From: Plesiocystis pacifica SIR-1
GTDB lineage: Bacteria; Myxococcota_A; Polyangia; Nannocystales; Nannocystaceae
Direction: 5' to 3'
NCBI RefSeq assembly: GCF_000170895.1
Contig: NZ_ABCS01000081.1
Coordinates: forward strand, 1-43,935
DNA: 43,935 nt
A model generated the notes under the pieces. The model saw only the letters and a program-made list of their open reading frames with translations. It was not told where the DNA came from and did no database searches. The position numbers and the translations under genes were made by a program. Shown here piece by piece: positions 1 through 6,650 of the stretch. The first letter of the stretch is position 1; each line of letters begins with the position of its first letter.

Positions 1-11
1 AGATGACGTGC

Positions 12-34
12 AGAGCGGCCCAAGGGGCCGCTCT
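12..34 (-). terminator. Hairpin directly after the stop codon of the first gene
   Basis: On the minus strand a perfect 10-bp stem (AGAGCGGCCC / GGGCCGCTCT) with a 3-nt loop begins right after the TGA at 35-37. There is no clear T run after it, so it may be a weak terminator or a 3' mRNA-stabilising hairpin. Confidence 0.45.
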
Positions 35-793
35 TCACATCATCTTCGGCGCGCACTCCTTGACCTCAGCCAAGGTCGTCGCCTTCATCCCGCACTCGAC
101 CTCCGCCTTGGTCCCCTGGTCCATGCAGGTCTCGACCACGTCCGCGCGGACCTCCTCGAGGATCTCCTTCACGACCTCCGGGTGGTCGTCCTTGGCGTCC
201 TCGATGGCCAGCTTCTCGAACTGGTCAAAGAGCTCGGTGCAGGTCTTCTCGTCGAGGCCGTCGCCGTGGGGCTTTTCGTGCAAGAGCAGCTCGGCCTCCT
301 TCTCGGCGGCGACGCACAGGTCGATCTGCTCGGCCGTGCTCGCGTCCATGAGGCACTCGACGGCCTGGGCGTAGATCTCGGGCCCGAGCAGGACGACGTG
401 GTGCTCCTGCTCCTTGACGCAAGCGTCGAGCTCGCCAGAACCGCGGACCTCGATGATGTGCTTGCAGACGGTCTCGTCGCTGGCGAGCTTCTCGGCGTGG
501 TGCGAGATGTCCGCGAGGACGTCGCTGTGGTGGGCGTTGTCGTTGGTCTCGAGCACGGCGGCGGCGCGGGCGAGCGCGCCGGACTTGTCCGCGGACACGT
601 CGAGGTGCTTGGCCTCGGCCTCGGCGGCCTTGGCCTCGTCGGCCTTGGCCGCGTCGCCGTCGGCCTTGGCCTCGTCGGCCTTCGGCTCTTCCTTGGTCGC
701 CTTGTCGGCCTTCTCGGCCGCGGGCTCGGCCTTGTCGCAGGCGAGGGCGAGGGTGAACGAGCAGGCGAGCAGGCTGAGGCTGAGGCGCTTCAC
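35..793 (-). CDS. Lys/Ala/Glu-rich lipoprotein of unknown function
   Basis: This 252-residue protein starts at GTG (791-793). The N-terminus is a lipoprotein signal peptide with the lipobox LALAC, so the mature protein should be anchored by the Cys near residue 19. It is followed by a roughly 45-residue linker of Ala, Lys, Glu and Asp only, then a helical domain with about seven cysteines (for example near CKHI, ACVKE, ECLMD, CVAAE, CTELF, ETCMD and ECGMK). The regular Cys spacing suggests disulfides in a periplasmic or surface domain. I do not recognise the domain. A similar charged linker is found in the lipoprotein at 21647-22321, although the C-terminal domains differ. The gene lies downstream of the PAS-STAS gene on the same strand, separated by a hairpin at 864-880. 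Confidence 0.8.
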   Translation of the reverse strand: MKRLSLSLLACSFTLALACDKAEPAAEKADKATKEEPKADEAKADGDAAKADEAKAAEAEAKHLDVSADKSGALARAAAVLETNDNAHHSDVLADISHHAEKLASDETVCKHIIEVRGSGELDACVKEQEHHVVLLGPEIYAQAVECLMDASTAEQIDLCVAAEKEAELLLHEKPHGDGLDEKTCTELFDQFEKLAIEDAKDDHPEVVKEILEEVRADVVETCMDQGTKAEVECGMKATTLAEVKECAPKMM

Positions 794-863
794 GGCTTCG
801 AAGCTACACGGCGTCTGGGACGCAGCGCAATCCCCGGGGTTTGGGCCGTCCCTGGGGGGGCCG

Positions 864-880
864 TCCCTGGGGCCCAGGGA
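864..880 (-). terminator. GC-rich hairpin between the PAS-STAS gene and the lipoprotein gene
   Basis: TCCCTGGG and CCCAGGGA form a perfect inverted repeat around a single G, 7 bp after the PAS-STAS stop on the minus strand. The flanking 841-872 also holds a direct duplication of GGGCCGTCCCTGGG. No T run follows, so termination is uncertain. Confidence 0.35.
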
Positions 881-887
881 GCGCGAA

Positions 888-1676
888 TCAAGGGCGCGAG
901 TCCCCTCGCCGGGCGAGCGCCTGCGCCAAATTGGCGGCGATTTCGAAGTCCTCGGTGCCGAGGCCCTGGTCCGCGAAGGCCCTGGCGAGTTCTGGAGACA
1001 AGCCCGCGAGGGTGCAGCGGGCCCCGAGCATCCCCGCGACGCGGGCGATTCGAGTCAGCGCCGCGAGCACGCCCACGCCCTCGAAGCGCAGCCCGGTCAG
1101 ATCCAAGATCAGCTCCCGGGCGCCGAGCTCGGGGAGCGAGGCGATGACGTCCTCGACCAGACGCTCGGCCCGGTCCGCGACGTAGCGCCCCACCAGGGGG
1201 ATGACGACCACGCCCTCGGCCACGCGGATCACCGGCGCGGTCAACCGCTGGAGCGCCTCGGCCTGCTCGCGGATGTGCGCGACCTTGGCCTCGATCTCGG
1301 CCTGCATCGCCCGCTGCTCGCGGATGTCGACGACCGTGCCGATGTTGTAGGCCGCGCCCTCGATGGTCAGCAGCCTGGCCGTGCTGCGCACCGCGATCCG
1401 CTCGCCCGAGCGGGGCAGGATCACCGAGTACTCGTAGTCTGGACTGACCGCCTCTCCCCGCATCCGTCGGCGGTGGCGATCGATGACCGCCGGCAGATCC
1501 TCCGGGGCGACGAAGTCGATCAGCGAGCGACCCAGGACGGCGCTGCGCTCGACGCCCAGCAGCGCGGTGAAGGCCGCGTTGATGTAGACGACCGAGGTCG
1601 CGTCGACGACGTAGACCGGGACCGGCAGGGCCTCGAGCACCCGCGCGAAGTGCTGAAAGTCCCCGCGCTCGGTCAC
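888..1676 (-). CDS. PAS-STAS (RsbR-like) sensory regulator
   Basis: This 262-residue protein starts at GTG (1674-1676). Residues about 8-125 form a PAS domain (VYVVDATSVVYINAAFTALLG start and the closing VVDIREQR). A short coiled-coil linker follows, then a C-terminal STAS domain at about 145-255 (VVVIPLVGRYVADRAERL, LILDLTGLRF). RsbR-family proteins of this plan tune stress-response signalling through RsbT-type kinases. In the usual DxTGxxxxDT signature the phosphorylatable Thr is missing here: the equivalent stretch is DLTGLRFEGV. It may therefore work by binding rather than by phosphorylation, or belong to the PAS-STAS group that signals differently. The PAS ligand cannot be told from sequence. 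Confidence 0.85.
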   Translation of the reverse strand: MTERGDFQHFARVLEALPVPVYVVDATSVVYINAAFTALLGVERSAVLGRSLIDFVAPEDLPAVIDRHRRRMRGEAVSPDYEYSVILPRSGERIAVRSTARLLTIEGAAYNIGTVVDIREQRAMQAEIEAKVAHIREQAEALQRLTAPVIRVAEGVVVIPLVGRYVADRAERLVEDVIASLPELGARELILDLTGLRFEGVGVLAALTRIARVAGMLGARCTLAGLSPELARAFADQGLGTEDFEIAANLAQALARRGDSRP

Positions 1677-1730
1677 CAGGCCAGCCTAACAGGGCGAGGC
1701 TTCCTCGACACGGCCCCGCGCGACGACGAC

Positions 1731-1767
1731 AAAAAAATGGGGCCCCCGAGCGGAACTCGGGGACCCC
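1731..1767 (-). terminator. Rho-independent terminator
   Basis: On the minus strand a 12-bp stem with one G-U pair (1756-1767 with 1739-1750) and a 5-nt loop is followed by ATTTTTTT (1731-1738). It ends the leftward gene at 1806-3017. A second hairpin (CGCCCCTGG / CCAGGGGCG, 1775-1798) lies between it and the stop codon. Confidence 0.9.
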
Positions 1768-1805
1768 TCGGGCCCGCCCCTGGCCCCCACCAGGGGCGGA
1801 CTAGC

Positions 1806-3017
1806 TCACTGGCACATCACGCCGATCTGGTGCTCGTAGTTCATCGAGCCCGGGCCGCCGCAGCCGTCCCCCACCCCGGGGTACGGGACGCAGGAGTTCG
1901 GCACGTAGAAGTAGCTGTTGGGGACCGGGCTGGTGCCCTGCGGGCAGGGGTTGCCCCAGTGGCTCGAGTAGTTGTAGCTCCCGTTCGTGTACCAGCCGAC
2001 CCAGTTGGCCGCGAACTGCTCGCACTGCGCCTGCATCTGGGCAGGGGTCCCGGCGCCGATGCAGAACTTCCGCGTGCCCTCGGGGATGCCCTCGACCGAC
2101 TGCGAGGCGAGGCAGTCCGGCGGGGTGACGCCGGCGTCCTCGCTGAGCACCACGCAGGCCTGCTGCACGCCGGCGCCGTCGCGGGAGCCGCTGCCGACGG
2201 TGCGGTTGAGGCCGAAGTGCCAGCGGTCGACGTCGCTGAGGCTGCTGTCCTCGAAGTCGCAGCTGATCCCGCGGGCGGGGTCCGAGCTCGTCGCGCAGGC
2301 CTGGTAGTCGAGCTTGAAGGTCTGAGTGTCGCGGATGGTCATCGGCGAGCCGCCGCCGTCGAAGCTGAACACGCCGACGTCGCCGCCCTCCTTGTGATAG
2401 ACGACGGTGTGGACCACCTGGCAGCCGCCGGCGTGGGCCGAGCCCAAGCTGGTGTGGTTGCCGTAGGCCCCGTGGGTGGCGTCGAGGGTGCCGTAGACCT
2501 GCAGGCCGGTGCCGTAGAGGTGGGCCTCGGCGTCGTGGTCGGCGGTGCTGGAGTCGCCGCCCCAGCCGTTGGTCGTGGGCGAGTCGGCGACGGCGAAGGC
2601 GTACTCGCTCGGGTCGCAGATCTCGGCGTAGATGTCCATGCGGCGGAAGTTGGCGCCCTTGTGGCGCATGTCGACGTTGGCCGTCCACTCGCTGGGGTCG
2701 AACTCGTTGGCGTCGACGTACTGCGGGTCGCAGTTGGTGGTCCCGTTGAGCACGTCGATGTCGCACTGGTAGACCTGCTGGGACAGGGTCGAGACGGGCT
2801 GGGGCGGCGCGTTGAGGGCGAGCTCTTCGGCGTCGAGCTCGTCCACGGGGAGGGCGTCGAGGTCGGCGAGGGTCGCGGTGAGCTCGGGGCCGTCGATGGC
2901 CGCGTCGAGCTCCGCGTCGACGGCGGAGTCCATGTCCTCGGAATCGCAAGCGACAGCGGGGACGAAGAGGGTGAGCAGGGCGGCGGTGGCGATGGTCTTG
3001 CTGGCGTTCACGCTCAA
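1806..3017 (-). CDS. Secreted lipoprotein of unknown function, Cys- and aromatic-rich
   Basis: This 403-residue protein has a signal peptide ending in a lipobox (VPAVAC) followed by an acidic linker of about 60 residues rich in Asp, Glu, Ala and Leu. The remainder is a Gly/Asp/Cys/Trp-rich extracellular domain with at least 14 cysteines, consistent with disulfide bonding outside the cytoplasm. I do not recognise a catalytic motif or named family. The start is either TTG (3015-3017) or GTG (3009-3011) in the same frame; an overlapping ATG at 3021-3023 meets a stop after two codons, so it is not the start. It is divergent from the lipoprotein gene at 3207 across a region with two perfect hairpins, and is followed by a strong terminator. 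Confidence 0.8.
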   Translation of the reverse strand: MSVNASKTIATAALLTLFVPAVACDSEDMDSAVDAELDAAIDGPELTATLADLDALPVDELDAEELALNAPPQPVSTLSQQVYQCDIDVLNGTTNCDPQYVDANEFDPSEWTANVDMRHKGANFRRMDIYAEICDPSEYAFAVADSPTTNGWGGDSSTADHDAEAHLYGTGLQVYGTLDATHGAYGNHTSLGSAHAGGCQVVHTVVYHKEGGDVGVFSFDGGGSPMTIRDTQTFKLDYQACATSSDPARGISCDFEDSSLSDVDRWHFGLNRTVGSGSRDGAGVQQACVVLSEDAGVTPPDCLASQSVEGIPEGTRKFCIGAGTPAQMQAQCEQFAANWVGWYTNGSYNYSSHWGNPCPQGTSPVPNSYFYVPNSCVPYPGVGDGCGGPGSMNYEHQIGVMCQ

Positions 3018-3081
3018 TCCATTGCCGCGAGGCGGCGGCCATCGAACGCGCCCGATGCAACCCGAGCGCTTTTTTGGGGGT

Positions 3082-3129
3082 GTCGGGGCTCACGAGAAAA
3101 AGCCCCGACCTGGCGACAGATGTCGCCAG
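3082..3129. promoter_or_regulatory. Two adjacent perfect inverted repeats in a divergent promoter region
   Basis: GTCGGGGCT (3082-3090) pairs with AGCCCCGAC (3101-3109). CTGGCGAC (3110-3117) pairs with GTCGCCAG (3122-3129) around a 4-nt centre. Both lie between two divergent lipoprotein genes. The second has the size and symmetry of a dimeric repressor site. The first could be an RNA hairpin or another operator. Confidence 0.45.
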
Positions 3130-3206
3130 ACCGCGGACAAGGGGCGGGACTTGGCGCCATCGCACGGTTGAACCGGACCTTCGCAGCGCGGGACAGCCCA
3201 AGCACG

Positions 3207-3707
3207 ATGAAGCCCGCGCTCTCGACTCGCCTGCTCGCCCTGCCTTGCGTCGCCCTGCTCGCTTGCGAGCCTGCGGACTACACCGCGAACACCCGCCACG
3301 CGGCCGAGCCCTTCGTCCTCGACCTCGACACGCCCCAGCGCAGCTTCATGGTGACGCTGTGCTGGGAAGGCCGGGGCGAGCCCCACGACGCGTGGATGTT
3401 CCACCGCGCCGCGGCCCCACAGGCGCCCGACGGCTCCGCGCTCATGCGCCTCGAGGGCAGCGAGCCCCTCGCGCTGTCGGCGACGCCGCCCAGCACCGAC
3501 GACCCCTCCGACCTGCGCGCCGAGAGCTGGTGGCCCCAGGCCGAGGACGCGTGCCTGACCGGGACCGTCGTCCACTTCAGCCTCGCCGACCTCAGCGAGG
3601 GCGCGGAGCCGGTCACCGTCGAGTGGGCCATGGACGGCTACGCCAGCTCGCGCGTCGACGAGGCCGTCGAGGACCTCCTGCTCGACGTGTTCGTCGAAGA
3701 GCTGTGA
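3207..3707 (+). CDS. Small lipoprotein of unknown function
   Basis: This 166-residue protein starts at ATG 3207; the open frame extends far upstream but only this point gives a signal peptide. The lipobox is ALLAC, giving a Cys near residue 20. The mature part looks like one beta-rich domain with two Cys (near VTLCWEG and EDACLTG) that could form a disulfide, and an acidic C-terminal helix. No family is recognised. It converges on the sphingosine-phosphate lyase gene with a 40-bp gap. Confidence 0.75.
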   Translation: MKPALSTRLLALPCVALLACEPADYTANTRHAAEPFVLDLDTPQRSFMVTLCWEGRGEPHDAWMFHRAAAPQAPDGSALMRLEGSEPLALSATPPSTDDPSDLRAESWWPQAEDACLTGTVVHFSLADLSEGAEPVTVEWAMDGYASSRVDEAVEDLLLDVFVEEL

Positions 3708-3747
3708 GCGCGCCGAACGACCCCAGCCCCATCGCCCAGGCCACCGA

Positions 3748-5277
3748 TCAGAGATCGTAGACCGCGTCGAGGTACATCTCGAGCAGGTCGCTGACCGCTC
3801 CCCGCGCCGGGATGGTCCCGGCCAGGCCGTAGATCGGCGCCATCCCGCTGCCCTCCCCGGGGTTCGCCCGGGTGTGCTCGACGGCCTCGCGCAGGTCGTC
3901 GAGGAAGCGCTCGGCGACCCCCTCCTTGGTGTGGCGCAAGGTCACCGCCAGGTGCACGCAGGGCGGGCGGTGCAGGCCGTTGAGGTTCCAGTGCTTCTTG
4001 CCCATGGCGTCGAGGACCTCGTAGATGTTCAAGCCCTCCTCGCCGCTGGCGAAGCTGACCACCCACAGCGGGTCGCCGAGCACCTTCAGCCCCAAGATGG
4101 CGTCGATGCCCCGGCGGATCTTCTGCCCGGTCTCGACGATGCGCTTGGTCGCGTCGAGGTAGCCCTCCCGGCCCATGGCCTGCATCGAGGCCCAGCACGC
4201 CGCGCTCAAGCCCCCGGGGCGGCTGCCGGCGAAGGTCGGCGAGAAGTAGATGCCGCCGGGCCAGTCGGTGACCGTGTACCACTGGTGCCGGCGCAGGGCC
4301 TTGCTGCGGTAGAGCACCACCGAGGTGCCCTTGGCCGCGTAGCCGTACTTGTGGGTGTCGGCGGACATCGAGGTCACCCCGGGCACGGCGAAGTCGAAGG
4401 GCGGCACGGGGTAGCCGAGCTCCCGGGCCCAGGGCAGCACGAAGCCGCCCAAGCACGCGTCGGTGTGCATGCCGACCTTGCGCTTTTGCGCGAGCTCGGC
4501 GAGCTCCTCGATGGGGTCGACGAGGCCGTGGGGAAACGCGGGGGCCGAGCCGACCAGGCAGATGGTGTTGCGGTCCATGGCCCGCTTCATCCCCTTGACG
4601 TCCGCCCGGCAGTCCGCGCCCACGGTGACCTTGCGCAGCTGAATGTCGAAGAACTCGGCGGCCTTGTAAAAGGCCGCGTGGGCCGTGTTGGGGATGACCA
4701 TGTTGGGGCTGGTGATCCCCTTTTCGGCCTTGGCCCAGTCCCGGTAGGTCTTCATGGCCAGCAAGATCGACTCGGTCCCGCCGGAGCTGACCGCCCCGCA
4801 GACCTCGTTCTCGGGCCCCGAGCCGGCCTTCTTGGCGCCGAGCATGTCGGCGGTCATGGCCACGATCTCGGCCTCGTACTTGGTCACGCTCGGCCACAGA
4901 TCCGAGTGCAGCGGGTTGGTCTGCGAGTGGATCGCGTAGGCCTGGTCGAGGAAGCTCGTGTGCTCGCGGTCGCCGTGATAGACGGCCCCGGACACGTAGC
5001 CGTCCTTCCAGCGGTCGGCCTCGAGGCCGTGGAAGTTGCGCATCTCCTCGAGGATGGCCTCGCGGTCCCGACCCTGCTCGGGCAGCTCGGTGTAGGTCGG
5101 GTAGTCGGCGGCGTAGGGCCGGACCTGCCCGGCGATGTCTTTCATCATCTTCTCGTACTCCGCCGCGATGCGATCGCGGACGAAGGGGACCTTCTTGGCG
5201 TACTCGAAGAGGGTCGACACCAGGCTCTCCCCGGTGTCGACCACGCGCTGCTTGGCCTTGGCCGTGATGCTCACCAA
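3748..5277 (-). CDS. Sphingosine-1-phosphate lyase homologue (PLP-dependent, group II decarboxylase fold)
   Basis: About 509 residues. The sequence follows the eukaryotic sphingosine-1-phosphate lyase pattern closely: GYVSGAVY, SNPLH-like TNPLH, SSGGTESILLAMK, HAAFYKAAEFF, the DACLGGF metal-free Asp/Ala motif, and SADTHKYGYAAKG with the PLP-binding lysine at about residue 310, followed by GGIYFSPT and AGSRPGG. The family splits phosphorylated long-chain bases into a fatty aldehyde and phosphoethanolamine. No N-terminal membrane helix is visible, unlike the eukaryotic enzymes. An in-frame TAA lies 9 nt before the TTG at 5275-5277, so translation starts at that TTG or the adjacent GTG (5272-5274). 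The GST gene lies 64 bp upstream on the same strand and may be co-transcribed. Substrate is inferred from similarity only. Confidence 0.92.
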   Translation of the reverse strand: MVSITAKAKQRVVDTGESLVSTLFEYAKKVPFVRDRIAAEYEKMMKDIAGQVRPYAADYPTYTELPEQGRDREAILEEMRNFHGLEADRWKDGYVSGAVYHGDREHTSFLDQAYAIHSQTNPLHSDLWPSVTKYEAEIVAMTADMLGAKKAGSGPENEVCGAVSSGGTESILLAMKTYRDWAKAEKGITSPNMVIPNTAHAAFYKAAEFFDIQLRKVTVGADCRADVKGMKRAMDRNTICLVGSAPAFPHGLVDPIEELAELAQKRKVGMHTDACLGGFVLPWARELGYPVPPFDFAVPGVTSMSADTHKYGYAAKGTSVVLYRSKALRRHQWYTVTDWPGGIYFSPTFAGSRPGGLSAACWASMQAMGREGYLDATKRIVETGQKIRRGIDAILGLKVLGDPLWVVSFASGEEGLNIYEVLDAMGKKHWNLNGLHRPPCVHLAVTLRHTKEGVAERFLDDLREAVEHTRANPGEGSGMAPIYGLAGTIPARGAVSDLLEMYLDAVYDL

Positions 5278-5341
5278 GCGCTTTTAGCCCACCAGGGACG
5301 CCGTTTCACGCCCAGCCCGGTGAACCCAGCTCACGACCCGC

Positions 5342-5962
5342 TCAGGCCGGCGGCCGCGTGGCCACCAGGCTCGGGCGCTCGGTGTGAAAGGCGACGAAGG
5401 CCGCCAGCTTTGGGTGCGCGTCCACGGGATAGGTCGCGCGAAAACGCATCCACTCGAGGGTGGTGATCAGGTTGAGCTCGGGCAGGCCAAAGCGCCCCGA
5501 CGGCGTCAACCAGTGCCCGGCCTCGTCGAGCTGAGCCTCGACCCAGGTCATCGCCGAGGCAGCCCGAGCTCCCTGCTTGGCCAGGTAGCTCGCCGCCTCG
5601 GGGCTGATCCCGTCGCGCTTCAGGTAAAATACGTTGATCAGCGAGTCGAGGGCGCCGTCGATGACCGTGCTCAGGTTGCGCGCGGCGAAGCCCTCGTCGA
5701 GGGGGGCGAACTCGCCGAGCGCCCCAGCCTTGGCCTGACGACGGACCAGCTCCTCGCCGATGACCCGCGAGTCGAACAACGGCTCGCCGTCGAGCACGAC
5801 CGCGGGGATCTTCCAAACGGGGCTCAGCGCGCGCAGCCGGGCCTGGCCCGCGTCGCTGGCCGTGTCGACGTGCGTGCAGTCGAGGCCGAACTCGATGGCC
5901 AGGGCGTGGACGCGGCGGACGTAGGGGGAGGTGGCGGTGCCGTAGAGCTCGATGGCGGTCAC
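5342..5962 (-). CDS. Glutathione S-transferase family protein
   Basis: This 206-residue protein starts at GTG (5960-5962), directly before the thioredoxin-like fold (TAIELYGTATSPYVRRV). The open frame extends further upstream without GST similarity. The N-terminal domain (1-80) has the cis-Pro region (WKIPAVVLD) and the E/DSR element (LFDSRVIGEEL) that contact glutathione in this superfamily. The all-alpha C-terminal domain holds ITTLEWMRF. The position where many GSTs have a catalytic Ser/Cys reads TSPYVRR. The gene is divergent from the molybdenum operon across 208 bp and sits upstream of the sphingosine-phosphate lyase on the same strand. Long-chain aldehydes made by the lyase could be a reason for the pairing, but this is inference. 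Confidence 0.85.
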   Translation of the reverse strand: MTAIELYGTATSPYVRRVHALAIEFGLDCTHVDTASDAGQARLRALSPVWKIPAVVLDGEPLFDSRVIGEELVRRQAKAGALGEFAPLDEGFAARNLSTVIDGALDSLINVFYLKRDGISPEAASYLAKQGARAASAMTWVEAQLDEAGHWLTPSGRFGLPELNLITTLEWMRFRATYPVDAHPKLAAFVAFHTERPSLVATRPPA

Positions 5963-6170
5963 GGGCCGGAGTGTAGAGGCGCGGAGCCACCGTTCCCAGC
6001 CCGAGACACCTTCGTTCACACAGTTGATCCTTCGAACAGCCGATCGCCGCCGGGACCCCCGTCCTCCCCACTTTGGCGTGATGGGCAAGGGCTTTGACGC
6101 CTTTGGCCTCTGCACGCTGCCAGCGAAATCCGTACCCTCTGGAGGACTGCCCTCAAAAGGAGTGCTCGAG

Positions 6171-6650
6171 GTGAAGCTGAAGGTCAATGGAGAAGAGCGA
6201 AGCGTCGACGTCCCCGAGGACGTGCCGCTGCTGTGGGTCCTGCGCGAGGAGCTCGAGCTCACCGGGACGAAGTTTGGCTGCGGTCAGGCCCTGTGCGGGG
6301 CGTGCACCGTGCACGTCGACGGCAAGGCCAGGCGCTCGTGCGTCACGGCCGTGGGTGACGTCGCGGGCAAGGCGATCACGACCATCGAGGGCCTCACCCA
6401 AGGCGAGGCGGACGGGAAGCTGACCGTGCTGCAGCAGGCCTGGGTCGAGGGCAACGTCCCCCAGTGCGGCTACTGCCAGCCCGGCCAGCTGATGATGGCC
6501 GCGGCGCTGATCCGCCGCTGCCCCAAGCCCACGGACGCCCAGATCGACGCGACCATGTCGGGCTCGATCTGTCGCTGCGGGACCTATCCGCGCATCCGCT
6601 CGGCGATCCACGCCGCCACCGGCCAGTCCGAGGACGGAGGCGCCAAGTGA
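6171..6650 (+). CDS. [2Fe-2S] small subunit of a molybdenum hydroxylase (isoquinoline 1-oxidoreductase / aldehyde dehydrogenase type)
   Basis: This 159-residue protein carries two [2Fe-2S] sites: a plant-type ferredoxin site with C37, C42, C45 and C57 (FGCGQALCGAC), and the second, four-helix site with QCGYCQPG and ICRCGTY. It passes electrons from the molybdenum centre of the large subunit to an acceptor. GTG 6171 is preferred as the start because AAAAGGAG (6155-6162) sits 8 nt upstream; an in-frame GTG at 6162 lies inside that ribosome site. It has no signal peptide, so export, if it happens, would be by piggy-backing on the Tat-signal-bearing partner. Its TGA overlaps the GTG of the next gene (GTGA). 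Confidence 0.93.
   Translation: MKLKVNGEERSVDVPEDVPLLWVLREELELTGTKFGCGQALCGACTVHVDGKARRSCVTAVGDVAGKAITTIEGLTQGEADGKLTVLQQAWVEGNVPQCGYCQPGQLMMAAALIRRCPKPTDAQIDATMSGSICRCGTYPRIRSAIHAATGQSEDGGAK

Noticed and set aside
414..3206. Very long plus-strand open frame upstream of the lipoprotein start at 3207
   Set aside because: It overlaps three clear minus-strand genes and has no recognisable protein features before the signal peptide at 3207.
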